From: Euborellia annulipes
Taxonomy: Eukaryota; Arthropoda; Insecta; Dermaptera; Anisolabididae
Assembly (NCBI GenBank): GCA_023213315.1
Contig: JAKCPI010003116.1
Span: 47,035-111,034, forward strand
Length of the DNA stretch: 64,000 nt
Direction: 5' to 3'
This document shows, piece by piece, positions 44,002 to 55,735 of the stretch (its first letter is position 1; each line of letters opens with the position of its first letter). Made by a program: the position numbers and the translations under genes. The notes under the pieces are model-generated. The model worked only from the letters and a program-made list of their open reading frames with translations. It was not told the DNA's origin and did not search any database.

Positions 44002-44166
44002 ACATAGCAAATTTGCAAGTTGAGTTTGTGTTCATGATTAGGTACTACTGGACACGAACGAGGCCTTTGCGGCGGGCGGACTACCTTTATTAAAGCTACT
44101 CCGCCCGCCTAGCTGGTTCGAGTCCAGAAGTACACACTCATGAACACAAATTCATCTCGCAAATTT
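44002..44166. repeat. Nested inverted repeat with a B-box-like word
   Basis: Outer arms: TTTGTGTTCATGA..TACTACTGGAC (left) and its complement (right), about 46 bases. Inner hairpin: GCGGGCGGACTA..CTTTA / TAAAG..TACTCCGCCCGC. GGTTCGAGTCC lies at 44113, inside the right arm, like a tRNA-type B-box; there is no matching A-box or cloverleaf. Confidence 0.65.
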
Positions 44167-45009
44167 ACTCTCTTAAATAATTTTGAGTCTTTAGTGTTTC
44201 TGCATTAAGCCCTTGACTTGTTACTCCCCACGATTGTTCTAAAATTATTTTCATTAGGCTTTCACGACTTAAAATTATGTTGTAGAAACCAATAAATGTT
44301 TGATTTAATTCAAAACATATTATTTTCTCTTCATTTTAAAAACAAGACTCGTAATAAAATTTAATAAAGAAATACGAAGACAGAAAAAATAATTCTAATA
44401 CTTGGAAGAAATATTTTATTTCATTTAAGATCACCTATAAATTATTAGACGTATTGGATTTAATAATTTAAGTGAGCTTTGTTATGTGTGAATAAGAATT
44501 TCCATAAATATTATTCAAATGAATAATAATAACAAGTGGGAATGTGAGAACTTACAATGTCCCCCCTATCCCCTCTTCTCCCCCTCTCTTTCCCGAACTA
44601 ATGCTAACAACTCTGACTGAGCCGCCACCCTGATTTACATACATTAACTAATAGAAGGGACGGATGGTCACTTGGTTCATTGTTCCAAATGACATTTGGA
44701 ATTGGTTTCGCTGGTTCCCACTGATATCCATCAGGTACCAAGTGTCGAGTACATTTCCATAGAACATGTTCTAGGCGGAACAGAGGTGCGCCGGACACAA
44801 TGCTCACCCGCGATAATCGGATCGCGTTACGCGATCAATCGGAATAAATTAGTCAAGATATTTGTTGTATTGAACAATTGATGACTCGCCCAAGACGACA
44901 AGAATCAGTATGATCTTCAGGTGGGCGCAGGGAAAGGGTGTCAGGTGTTGTGTAATCATCAATCTTGAAAGGGCTAAAAAAATATCGCAGGCGGGAGATA
45001 AAGAACATA
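44167..45009. other. No gene recognised; less AT-rich at 44590-44880
   Basis: Bases 44590-44880 have mixed composition and overlapping frames on both strands (44604-44807 minus, 44696-44881 plus), with no splice signals or motifs. This could be conserved noncoding or decayed gene sequence. Confidence 0.3.
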
Positions 45010-45011
45010 CC

Positions 45012-45985
45012 TGTATATAAAGAAAGTATTGGATTCATGTCGAAATTTGAATAGTCCCTGAGTCCAAAAATGGTCTGTTTGTTTGCGAATAAGATATTTC
45101 AAGAACGAAAAGAGCTAGGATGTTGAAATTTTATATTCAGGTTAGGTACCCTCCTGAGGCCTGAAAATAAGCATTTAAACAAAATCGGCCAAAGAGTACT
45201 AATACTTTAATTATGTACTTTTTCTCTAAAGATTTTAATTAAAATTTATAAAGCAGTTATATTTTCGATGCTGTTCAAGATGTATATTCTCAGTTTGCCC
45301 TCAAAATTGTTTGAATTACACTTTATTTTATTCTTGTACTTCATAGAAAAGATAGACCTAATAGTTGCCAGAGTAATAATTATTTTTTCTATCCTTATAA
45401 ATTTTACATCTTTAATTCTAAAGTACTGCCGGAAACTAGATACTTCTACGCGAAAAATCTGATGTGACAAGCACAGAACACAACGCTTACTCGATGTAGA
45501 GATTTTGAAGGAAATTCATGTTTTGATTCCTCTAAGTTCAAAAAAATGGGTCCTCAAAATGGTCTGCTGTGTGTCTGTGTGGGCCCCCAAGGGACGTAAC
45601 ATGAGGATCGGTCAAAAATAACCTGGTACAAATGTACTTCGAGGAAATTCCCAAAATTCGCTCTGTCAATTTTGATTAAAATTCATAAATCAATTATTTT
45701 TTAGATCCTATTTAAAATGTATATTCTCGTTTTGCTCTCAAAACTGTTTGAAGCACACTTTACTCTTGTACTTCATAGGAAAGATAGGAGAAATGATAAC
45801 AAAATATAAACTTTTTCCCATGTTTATAAATTTGATATCTTGAATTCTATCTAATGTATGGTCTACTGACAGACGCTAAAAAAATATGCTGACAAAAAAA
45901 TCTGGTGTGATAAATACAGAACTCAACTTTCAATTACCGAAGATAAGAGAAAGTTGTGTGCTATGCATCACATCAAATTTTTAAG
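45012..45985 (+). repeat. Two degraded Rep1 copies in tandem
   Basis: First copy 45012-45490 (AAAGTATTGGATTCATGTC to GATGTGACAAGCACAG). A second begins near 45492 (CTCGATGTAGAGATTTTG) and ends at about 45985 with the palindrome ACCGAAGATAAGAGAAAG..CATCACATCAAATTTTT. Confidence 0.65.
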
Positions 45986-46348
45986 CCTAGAAAGTATTAT
46001 TTTCTTTAAATATGTATTTTTTTCACTAAATGGAAATGACAGTTATGCGCCTAATTGATATTAATAAACGTATTTATTTCTCAAATAATTATTAAAACTC
46101 TTAAATTATTTAATTGGAGAGCCTGTCGTTAGATTTTTACTACGAGGTCCGGATAAGCTCTAAACTAGCTACCATTTAAAAACTTCAAATTAACATTTTT
46201 CCTTTTCCTTTTTTAAAGAAATAAGATAGCTATTTTATGAATGAAATAAATTTTTAAGCTAGCCAAAGAATGTCGATATGTAGTAGGAATTACTTTGCTA
46301 CTTGTTTTTTATTTAGAATTTTGATATGAATATAAACAGTGCTAAATA
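45986..46348. other. No gene recognised
   Basis: AT-rich sequence lying before the Tc1-like MITE. Confidence 0.35.
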
Positions 46349-46749
46349 CACTGTGGTGCAAAAAAAAGTGGAACATTTTTGTTTCTTCTTCAGAAGGCAT
46401 GTTCTAATCTACCTTAATGATACTCTAATTTAAGAAACATTAATATGAAATATTTTATACATTTCTAAGTTTAACACAAATGCAAATCATTTTAATACAA
46501 TTAAATAAAATAAAGAAAAATATGGCGATTTTCTATTAGAGGGACAAATCAACATAATCTCGATATGTTTTGTTGGATAATAATTAAAAATTTTTTTTTT
46601 ATAAAAATTTCCAATAAAAAGGACAGAGAAAAACTGAAATGAAAAGATTATTTTAAAATTTTAAGCCGGGTATTCACGATCCCTCCAAATGGATGTCATC
46701 CTTTTGGATTACACCCAAAAAATGAACCCCATTCACGGACACTCCAGCC

Positions 46750-47026
46750 CAGTGATTCCCAATGTGGTCTATATCGACCCCCAGGAGTCTAAGACAACCT
46801 ACAAGGGGTTCATGTGAGCGAAAAAATGAATTGGGGGGTCTATGAGATGTGTTTTTTTTCTTCTACACCTCACCACATTTAGACATCAGTCAAAATACAT
46901 TTGAAGTTGGTGAATTTTCAAAAATGGTATATATTATATATCAATATATTAGCTAAGCGGGGGGTCTACCCAAAACTGAAAAATATGGCAAGGTGTCTAC
47001 GAGACAAAAAAGATTGGGGACCTCTG
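46750..47026. mobile_element. Possible hAT MITE (CAGTGATTCCCAATG ends)
   Basis: The left CAGTGATTCCCAATG and (other strand) right CAGAGGTCCCCAATC resemble the CAGTGGTTCCCAA-type ends of hAT elements. Flanks CTCCAGCC and CTCCCTGG share only four of eight bases. Confidence 0.45.
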
Positions 47027-47165
47027 CTCCCTGGCTCTGAGAGAAGACCTTCTTATGGGTTGGGTTCCGGATTTGCTTCTCGTCCAAAACGTGAAAAATT
47101 TATTTCATTTGAATTGGATACCAATCATTTGAAATAAATAGAAATGGCCTTAGACGCCTTAAAAA
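47027..47165 (+). mobile_element. tRNA-derived SINE2 copy
   Basis: CCTGGCTCTGAGAGAAG (A-box-like), GGGTTCCGGATTTGC (B-box-like), GAATTGGATACCAATC, AAATGGCCTTAGACGCC and an A-rich end. The order matches the other SINE2 copies. Confidence 0.55.
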
Positions 47166-47826
47166 ATTTAAAAAAATAAAACGGTCACTGAAGGTACAGA
47201 ATTTTTGGTAAAAAGTGCTGGTATACTTTTCTTATTCTAATTTGTCATATTATTTACTTTTATGGCCTTCTGTTGCTATTTTATTTTTATTTTTGAGAAC
47301 TTGACATAATATGAGTATAAAAATTTTAAATTATTCCTATTGAAAAGAGCAGCACATGTGTTCTGGTTGAAGGTTGATGAGAGAATGAGTCAAAATTGGA
47401 CCACGTTTTTAACACTGACGATCAAGGGGCGCGAAGACTTGGTGTCGCTCCACGTGAGTTTCTCCATTCACGATCAGTTGGAGTGATGGACGGATGGCTT
47501 TACGAAACTGGATTATGGACCGGATGGAAATCCAACTCATCCTATCACTCCACATCATCCATTTGTTTTTCCCCACTCACTGTCAGTTTTTGGAGTGACA
47601 TCGTTCCATTTGGATGGATGGAGTGATCGTGAATGCCCGGCTTTAGAAATTTAGACATTTTTGTCTTTGTTTTATTTAAATTGTAAATATTTATTAAAAT
47701 GATATGGATTTGTGTTAAAGAAATGTATAAATTATTTCATATTATATTACAGTATCATTAAGATAGATTAGAATAGGTCTTTTTAAGAAGAAACCAAGTG
47801 TTCCACTTTTTTTGCACCTCAGTGTA

Positions 47827-48858
47827 TTTTGCTAACAAATAATTTGCAAATATTTGATAATTAAATTTTCACTGTTTTTAAAATAATTTTAATTAACATA
47901 CCAAAAAAAAAAAAAAACAGTCATAAAAAATTCTTAAGGGAAGGAGGTTTAAAAAAAAAATATTTTTCTTATTATGGGAATATTTGTAATTATAAAAAAA
48001 AACTTAAAGAATTTTCATTCTTCTATTGTTTTAATGCATATTTCAAGATCATCATATCGTATTAATTATTCACTTTAGATTAAGAAACTCGTCATAAAAA
48101 TGACTTTATTAAAATTTCATTTTTTTTTTTAAAGACATTTCAAATTTTTTCTCAACTTTATCTCCTGTGCAATCAGAATTCAATAAATCACTAATAATGA
48201 ATAATTAGTTAACTGGTAGTTGGCAGTACAAGTTAGTTATAAAAGATGTCTATAGTTCTGCCCATTTCCGGCTCTAAAGACCTCCACGGGTTCAATTTTT
48301 TTAATCTTTTAATCTTGAAACGGAGAAATATATCGCAAAGAACGATTAATATCAGTGAATAAACAAATTATTAAGTAATTAAAAATTCTCATATATAAAA
48401 ATTTTTTATACTTAAATCGTATAATGAAATTTATTAATTCTCTGTTGCCTTGCAATTCGGCTCTAATTCTTAATAATTTTGCCTAGAATAAATAAAAATC
48501 TTATTAATAATTCCGTTTTTATCTGAAAATTAACTCAAATTTGGCCAAAAGATACATAATTTAATTAATTTTTTAGTTTCCTTTTCGAAGGATTAGCAAT
48601 CTTGAATTTTTGCGATCCTTTTGACAATCAAGGATTGACAATCCTTTAAATTTGATTCATCCAAAAAATAAAGTCCGAATCGGATTTTCGAATCGCGGAT
48701 TGGTTACAAGGATCCTTTTTCTGAATCGGATCGGACCGCCCGAACTGCTCGGATCTGCGGACCATGTAGGGATAATCAATTTTAAAGGATTTTCCCCATC
48801 TCTGGGCCTATTCTATGTCACTTAATTGTATTGAAGAAAAAATTTACATTTAATTTTT
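47827..48858. other. No gene recognised; GATCCG-type repeat at 48585-48790
   Basis: AT-rich. Bases 48585-48790 have many GATCC, AATCGGATT and CGGATC words and resemble 19605-19800. Confidence 0.4.
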
Positions 48859-49890
48859 ACTTTCTCTTATCTATAAAGGTATAGAGATAGTTTTGGAATA
48901 ATGTCAAAAAAATTCGATGTCGATATTTTGATGGATATACACGTTTTAAGACCGCTAAATCCTGAATCCAAAAAAGTGGTTTTCGCAACATTCTCTGTCT
49001 GTCTATCTGCGTGTCTGTGTTTAATTTTAAACATGAAGGAAATGAGCTAGGATTTAAGTTAGGCATCCACATGAGACTTGAAAATAAGCTTTTAATCAGA
49101 ATCGGCCAAAGAGTACTAGTACTTTACTGATGTACTTTTTCAGTTTTTTCGATTTTCTCAAAATTCAACGATTTTGTTTAAAATTCATAAATCAACTATT
49201 TTTTAGATGCTCTTTAAAGACCAGTAAAATTTTTCGTGAAATTTGTTTGATGTACACTTTACTGAAGTACTTTTTCAGTTTTTTCGATTATCTTAAAATT
49301 GGCTCTAACGATTTTGATTAAAATTCATAAATCAATTATTTTTTAGATCTTTTGCTCAGGGGCCCACATCTTGTGGGTACGTGGATGGCGACCACGAGCT
49401 GCCCGAACTGGGACAGTCCTTCAGTTCTTTAAATGTCTGTCTCTTCCTTCCTCTTTTCAACAGGCGTCAGACCGTGTGACGGGCCGGCCTGTCCTATTTC
49501 TTCCGGTCGTAGAAACTTATGATAGGGTTGGAGGGAAAGAGTGAGGTCCGCCGACCCCGCATCGCGAGACAAGGCGAGGAGAGAAACAGAAGAAAAAGAA
49601 TTTATTTTTTAGATCCTCTAAATTAAAATTCAAAACACAACTATTTTATATAGTCTATATTCTCATTTTTGCCATTGAAATCTTTTGAAGCACACTTTAC
49701 TCTTGTACTTCATAGGAAAGATCGAAGAAATGATTGCCAAGTTAACAAAATATAAATATTCTCCCATGTTTATAAATTTTACATCCTGAATTCAAATGTA
49801 CCGTACTGTCAGAAACTAAATATATGTTGCCACAAAAAATCTTACCTTCGATAATCGAAAGTTGTGTGCTGTGCGAATAGTCACACCAGA
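48859..49890 (+). repeat. Rep1 copy interrupted by a retroposon
   Basis: Bases 48859-49349 and 49602-49890, from ACTTTCTCTTATC to TCACACCAGA, with an internal duplication of the TACTTTTTCAGTTTTTTCG block (49130 and 49265) and a 14-bp target duplication at the insertion. Confidence 0.75.
49350..49601 (+). mobile_element. GC-rich retroposon of unknown origin, TSD 14 bp
   Basis: TTATTTTTTAGATC flanks both sides (49336-49349 and 49602-49615). The insert starts TTTTGCTCAGGGGCCCAC, is GC-rich throughout, and ends A-rich (GAGAAACAGAAGAAAAAG). This is retroposition of an RNA. No tRNA, 5S or 7SL boxes are obvious; it may be a SINE or a processed transcript. Confidence 0.7.
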
Positions 49891-50949
49891 TTTTTTCGAC
49901 TGCCTTCCAAAATAACATCACAACAATTTAAATAATTTTTTTAACTTTTTATTTACTCGATAGGAAGTCACATGAAAAAAGCTTATTTCACTCTGGGCTT
50001 TGAGAATATGCAGATCCGCCAATACCTAGAGATATGATAAAATTCACTCAGGACGCAAATTGGACTGTCGAGTTCATTTATAAATGACCGAACAGACCAG
50101 GTTGTTTCTTTCTCTCTCTCGATCCGATTGCATGTTTCAAATGGAGGCTCTGATTGGAACACGAAACCAAATAAGAGAGATGATTTATTTAATTCCTTTA
50201 TCGTAATATAAACACCAAAGTGTTAGGGGCTTTTCATTTCGAAATGAATCATTCGCTAAGAGATAAGAATGAATTTGGAAATTACATTTATCAAAATATA
50301 AATTTTCTCGCTCTCTACTGGTACTCTAATTCGATGAAAACAAGTTGGCGAATCTCATTTAACGATCAATAAAGGAAACATTTCAATAAATTTTTTTTTT
50401 TTCTTTTTTTATCAAAAGTAGCCACTGATTTTAAAATGAAATTATAATATAAGTTTCAATTTAAATTAAATGACTGCCTTTTTTGGTGTCAATAATACAA
50501 TCTTAAATTATAATCAAAAATTTCCAGTTTTTTACTTTCTCTTACCTCTATATATATGTTAATATATATATGTATCTTTTATAAAAGCATATAAAATATA
50601 AAAAGGCCAGATATAGGCTAATACTATATCGGCTGTTAGACTAGCCTGCCATCTATTGCAAGAATGCTGAACTAATTTGGCAGTTGGTTTTTAAGTAAAT
50701 TATCTAAGCTTATTTTAAAAATTTCTTATTTAATATGTGATTTCTTTTTAAATTAAAAAATTAAAGTTTATTGGGACTGATTGTTTTTTTGTATTTGCTT
50801 GATAACAAAAAAATTAATTACCTTAATTTTTTAATAAGTCATTAAAAAAATTATAGCTCGATGTTCCAATAATCTCTTATGAATTTAATTCATTTAAAAA
50901 AAAACCGCATTGAAAAATTTCTTATAATAGTCTAGTTTTTTTAAAGTAC
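49891..50949. other. No gene recognised; one Rep1 5' end at 50532-50575
   Basis: Bases 49990-50160 are less AT-rich and unrepeated. ACTTTCTCTTACCTC with the 5' AT hairpin stands alone near 50532. Confidence 0.4.
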
Positions 50950-50957
50950 GTTTAAAT

Positions 50958-51357
50958 TAGGGTCCGACCGAAACAAGATTTTCAACCGAAACCGAAACCG
51001 AATATTCGGCCTCAACCTTAGTTTCGACCGAAACCGTAACCGAAACCGAAACTTGTATTTCCTATAAAAATTTTTTTTTCATTTTACCTTTTTTTTTTGA
51101 ATTTTTTTTCCCTCCCGTGAAAATTAAATTATTTTACCTTTTTTTAGGGAGACTAAAATTTTTTTCTCCCTCAAGTGCAAATTATTTGACCTTTTTTTTT
51201 TGCATGCGAGTCTCATCCTATTTTTTCAGACTCTGGTTTCGGCCGGCCGAAAGGTTCGGCCACTTTTTGGCCGAAACCGAAACTACGGCCGAAACCATGA
51301 TTTTTGGCCGAAACTGGCCGAAACCGTAACCGAAACCGAATATTCGGTCGGTTCCTA
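50958..51357. mobile_element. hAT-like MITE rich in CCGAAAC, TSD GTTTAAAT
   Basis: The ends TAGGGTCCGACCGAAAC and (other strand) TAGGAACCGACCGAATATTC; perfect 8-bp duplication GTTTAAAT at 50950-50957 and 51358-51365. CCGAAA and CGAAAC words fill both ends in opposite orientation. Related: 29420-29739 and a fragment at 5205-5260. Confidence 0.85.
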
Positions 51358-51365
51358 GTTTAAAT

Positions 51366-52726
51366 GTCGCTCCTGAACCCCCTTAATACATTAGTAAAGT
51401 AATATTCACTAAAGAAGTACTCGATATACAATCAACATCTTTCTCTATATATAGGCTGAACATTTTTTATTATATAAATAATTTAAAATTATTTTACACT
51501 CTTTGAGGAAGAGAGTTCTTGTCTTTGCATATTTGATCATCTTAAATTTTCTTTTCATTAATTAAATAAAAATGTAAATTTTCTGTCTTGTTGTTGTCTT
51601 GAGTATAGAAAAAGATTATTTTTTTTTCTTGTCTTCTTGATCAAGCTAATAGAAAATTTATCGAAAAATCTTTTTTTAAACATCCATCACATAACCGTGG
51701 GTGTATGTGTGTGTAGTATATTAATTTAAATAAGAAATTGTCATCTTCATTAAAAAAACGAAATGAGAGTAAAATCGGATCATCTTTAAGAAAGGAATTT
51801 TAGAGAACACCTGTGAGCCCTGGAGCGTGGGTCGGTCTAAAATCCCAAAAGGGCTGATCGAAAACCTCACGAATCGTTGGGCGTGTCTTATTTCTTCTTC
51901 TTCGCCGATCAAATTCAAACCGATATCGGAAGAAAAGAAGCAACGACATATATATACATACCTGTTTTAATTACGGTTGTGATGATGATGATGATGATGA
52001 TGCCAAAATGCCCACCCACGTGAGCCGAGAGCTGTTTTGCAAGAATTAACAACCTCAAAATGATTTATATCAATCGGCACTAGAGGCTTTAAGCTTTTGG
52101 CTTTCAACAACTCAAGCCGCTCATTTATTATTTCTTCTTTTTTCTTTCTTCGTCGTTCTTCTCCTTTTTTTTTTCTTCTTTTGCCACGTCGGTTTACCGC
52201 ACAACAAACAACGGATTCAGATTGTCCCCAAGTCCTCACCTCAAAAGACCCTGAGTTTTGCACTTTTTAGAGTTGAACCCATGCGTAAAAACGAGATTCG
52301 AGACATGCTTTCTTTATTGTCACCTGGAATCGGTTTCATTTCATCTCAAAGGTCGTTCGTTCGTTCGTTCTTCCCATCCCTCCAATTCTTCTTTGAATAA
52401 TGACAAGCTATTCGATCATTCTTCTATTGTAACCTGAACCCGTATTTTTTTCTTAAATATCTATATTTTTCAATTAAAATGAAACACACAGCTGCCCCGA
52501 TAGAGGTTCTTAAGGCGCACGCACGCACGCACATTTATACAATGAAACAGGCTTTAAAAAAAAGGGATAAAAAAATATTAAAACCTTATTAAGTAATTAC
52601 ACGAATAATGAAAAAGATTAAAATCAAAAATTCCATCTATTTATACAGATGGAAATTATTCCTTTTTTTTTGGTTTTCGATAATTTTGAAGATGATTTGA
52701 CCTTCTGGGCTATAAAATGTCTTTTT
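51366..52726. other. No gene recognised; microsatellites
   Basis: Contains an ATG/CAT triplet tract (51978-52001), GTTCGTTCGTTC (52355-52370) and GCACGCACGCAC (52517-52530). The 98-codon minus-strand frame at 51967-52263 ends in a histidine run from the triplet tract; its lysine/glutamate-rich middle comes from TTCTTC repeats. Confidence 0.4.
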
Positions 52727-53383
52727 ACTTTCTCTTACCTCATATATATGTTAATATATAGAGAGAGAAAGTATTGGATTCATGTCAAAAATTCGATGTC
52801 GAGATTTTGATGGATCTTCACGTTTTGAGGTCCCCTGAATCCAAAAAAGTGGTTTTCGCGACATGGTCTGTCTCTGTGTGTGTGTGTGTGTCTGTGAACA
52901 AAATATCTCAAGAACGAAAAGAGCTAGAAGGTTGAAATTTTATATTTAAGTTAGACACCCCCATGGGACGTGACACGAAGCTTTTGAACAAAATCGACCA
53001 AAAAGTACTAGCACTTTACTGATTCACTTTTTCAGTTTTTTTCGATTTTCTCAAAATTTGCTCCAACGATTTTTTTTAAAATTCAAAAATCAATTATTTT
53101 TTAGATTCTCTATAAAATGTATATTCTCATTTTGTGATTGAAATCTTCTGAAGACCACTTTACTCTTGTACTCCATAGAAAAGATAGGAGAAATGGTTGC
53201 CATGGTATCAAAATATAAATATTTTCCCATACTTATAAATTTTACATCTTGAATTCAATTGTACCCTACTGTCGGAAACTAAATACATGTCGACACAAAA
53301 AATCTGGTGTGACAAGCACAGTACACAACTTTCGATTACCGAAGGTAAGAGAAAGTTGTGTGCTGTGCGCCAGTCACACCAGA
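52727..53383 (+). repeat. Rep1 reference copy (Helentron-like, non-autonomous)
   Basis: The cleanest copy. The 5' end ACTTTCTCTTACC is inverted near, not at, the 3' end (GGTAAGAGAAAGT at 53344-53356); after it comes GTTGTGTGCTGTGCGCCAGTC and the end ACACCAGA, which pairs with AATCTGGTGTGAC at 53301 to make a long palindrome. A 5' hairpin (TATATATATG..TATATAGAG), a GT/GTCT tract (52867-52892) and T-run flanks on both sides complete the pattern. Asymmetric terminal inverted repeats, a 3' stem-loop, an internal microsatellite and insertion in T-rich sites are known features of Helentron-associated elements (HINEs). No Rep/helicase gene, so it depends on one elsewhere. Confidence 0.75.
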
Positions 53384-53847
53384 TTTTTTTAATAAAAATT
53401 TGTTAAGAAACAATTTGTGCATACAATGATGGATTTCCGCTTAGGCCCGTGAGGCCCGGGCCTTGGGTGACACAATTTAAGGAGCGGTAAAAAAATATAG
53501 TTTCGCAAAAAAATTTTTTGGCAGGGCGGAAAAAATTCGTGTCTCTAAAAAAAAGTTAAAAAAATTTCCATGCACGGAGAAAAAAAATTATCCGCAGGGC
53601 TAAAAAATTCAGTTCCGCAATCAAAAACTAAATCTTTCGGATTCTTAGGAAGCATATGCAGGAGCCAATTATTGTAAATTCAAGAAACTTCTTTGTATGT
53701 TATTAAAGAGGGGATATTTAAAGAATGCAATGGCATGAATATCTCAAAAATGACAAAATGGTGACTTATGACTATCTTCCACTAAGCCCTTCATTTGTAT
53801 ATCTTGAATTCTAATACTATAATTAATAATAATCTAATAATAAGTAT
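53384..53847. other. Remnant of a hAT-like element and Rep1 piece
   Basis: Bases 53428-53640 resemble the 8881 hAT (ATGATGGATTTCCGCTTAGG). Bases 53735-53847 are a diverged Rep1 piece (ATATCTTGAATTCTAATAC) that continues after the 53856 insertion. Confidence 0.45.
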
Positions 53848-53960
53848 ATTGGCGGCATAGGCGTAGCCAGAAATTTTTGATGGGGGGGTTCAGGATGATT
53901 TCTCTTCCCCCCCCCCCCCCGACAAATAGGGCAGTATAAGGCGTCTAATGAAATATATGA

Positions 53961-54060
53961 CTAGCCACTCCGCCCGCTGGACCCCCCTCGAGCTGGCTCG
54001 GGCCCGCCCTTTCATAATTAAGTGCCGCAATTTTTCATTCAACTCGCATCAGGCAATAAA
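53961..54060 (-). mobile_element. Helitron 3' terminus
   Basis: On the minus strand it ends GCGGGCGGAGTGGCTAG next to T. Related ends lie at 4199, 58921, 59513 and, on the plus strand, 63167. The 5' end was not found. Confidence 0.55.
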
Positions 54061-54672
54061 ATATATAACCCTCTGAATTATATATATAAATATATAAAAT
54101 CACTTACTAATTAAAATTAAATGAAATAAATTTGGCTGCAGACTACTTTGGAAATTATTCCTTATCATCTTGAAAAAAATTCTACATGTATAAAAAATAT
54201 TGACTAACTATAAATATTCAGATATCTTTAAAAAAAAAATAAATAAATTTATTTATATAATAATTTTTATTATCTTTCATTTGAGAGATTTAATCAATTT
54301 TAAGCGGCCTTAATTTTTTATAAAGCAAAACAAAAATCAATTCTTTTTGATAGAAAAATTCTGAATTTTCTTGAATTTTTTGCGTTTTATTTAATTTTTT
54401 TAATTTTTTTTTTTTTTAAGCTAGAGAAAATTATTATATTTTACTTTCTCTTACCCTATATATGAAATATATATAGAGAGAAAGTGTTTTGTATTATAGA
54501 CAGTGGCGTAGCGAGGGGGGGGGGGGCAAGGGGGGTCATGATGCCCCGGGCGCCACTCACGAGGGGCGCCAAATGGTCCGAAAAACAAAAAATTGCTGGA
54601 TAATTTTTATTTTTATTATAATTGATTTCAGGAAAATATATTTTAAATGTAGTGCCAGTGTAATATAATAAT

Positions 54673-54900
54673 TTATGCCGAAAAAAAGTCGACGAAAAAA
54701 ACTCGCCGAAAAAAAACGCACCGAAAATTTTTTAGCCCTAAGCAAAATCTCGTCGAAAAAAAAATCGCCAGAAAGAAAAACTCCCCGAAAATTTTCTCGC
54801 CCTAAGCAAAATCTCGCCGAAAACAAACTCGCTGAAAATTTTTTCGCCGAAAACAAAGTCGACGAAAAAAATCTCGCCGAAAAAAAATGGCCGAAAATCC
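54673..54900 (+). repeat. Degenerate tandem repeat CTCGCCGAAAAAA
   Basis: About 14 variants of CGCCGAAAA-type units of 11-17 bases. The reverse motif (TTTTCGGCGAG) appears at 55865-55910. The lysine-rich 80-codon frame here is a by-product. Confidence 0.75.
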
Positions 54901-54931
54901 GAAAAGTTCCAAAATAAAATATTTTAAAAAA

Positions 54932-55400
54932 TCTGGTGAGACTGTCGCACAGCAGACAACTTTCTCTTACCAAAGGTACTGTACTGTGCTTGTCACACCA
55001 GATTTTTTGTGTCGACATACGTATATATAGTTTCCGTCGATATATTAGAAGATGTAATGAAATTTATAAGTATGGGAAAATATCTATTTATATTTTGATA
55101 CCCTGACTTCTATCTTTCCTATGGAGTACAAGAGTTAAGTGGTCTTCATAAGATTTCAAAAGCAAAATGAGAATATACATTTTAAATATCATCTAAAAAA
55201 TAATTGATTTTTGAATTTTAATCAAAATCGTTGAGGCGAATTTTGAGAAAATTAAAAAAACTGAAAAAGTGAATCAGTAAAGTACTAGTACTTTTTGGTC
55301 GATTTTGTTCAAAAGCTTCGTGTCACGTCCCATGGGGGTGCCTAACTTAAATATAAAATTTCATCTTCCTAGCTCAATTCCTTCATGCTTAAAATTGAAC
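54932..55400 (-). repeat. Rep1 3' two-thirds (-)
   Basis: From TCTGGTGAGACTGTCGCAC through AATGAAATTTATAAG, TACTAGTACTTTTTGGTCG to GGTGCCTAACTTAAATATAA. The 5' end is missing. Confidence 0.75.
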
Positions 55401-55489
55401 ACATACACACACAGAATATTTTTGATGCATATTTTGGCCTTTTTAAATGCATAATTTGAGGTTTTATTAGAATTTTTTTTTTTTTAAAT

Positions 55490-55735
55490 AAAAAAACACA
55501 CTTTTTCCTCACTCACACATGCACACAGTCGCTTCGGCAACTTAGGCCATATAAGACTTTTACGATAAACGTTATTAAATATATATATCTATTGGGGGTT
55601 CAGGCATTCTTAATTAAGCCATTTGGAATCCAAATGGCTTAAATAAAATCATCGGACTGCCTGGGATCCGAACCCCTGACCCTTGGTTTAGAAGGCCAGC
55701 ACTCTAGCCTTTAGACCAAGCCCGAGGGCCCGAGC
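55490..55735 (-). mobile_element. tRNA-derived SINE1 (-)
   Basis: Minus strand: CCCTCGGGCTTGGTCTAAAG, GGGGTTCGGATCCCAG (B-box), CAGTCCGATGATTT, ATTTGGATTCCAAATGG, AAGTTGCCGAAGCGACTG, GTGTGAGTGAGG and A-rich end. Complete, target duplication not clear. Confidence 0.8.

Larger units (their letters stand above)
46664..47642. mobile_element. Harbinger-like MITE, TSD TTA
   Basis: The ends AGCCGGGTATTCACGATC and (other strand) AGCCGGGCATTCACGATC, with TTA at 46661-46663 and 47643-47645. Further inverted similarity includes CCAAATGGATG and CATTTGGATGGATGG. The left half is interrupted by 46750-47165. Noncoding. Confidence 0.75.
46349..47824. mobile_element. Tc1/mariner-like MITE with TA flanks
   Basis: The ends CACTGTGGTGCAAAAAAAAG and (other strand) CACTGAGGTGCAAAAAAAG continue as inverted repeats (GTGGAACA, TTTCTTCTT, GCATG..TCTAATCTACC) for over 200 bases. 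TA lies at both borders (46347-46348, 47825-47826). A Harbinger-like MITE is nested in the centre. Confidence 0.8.

Noticed and set aside
51967..52263. 98-codon minus-strand frame with a histidine run
   Set aside because: Explained by an ATG/CAT microsatellite and TTCTTC-type low complexity.
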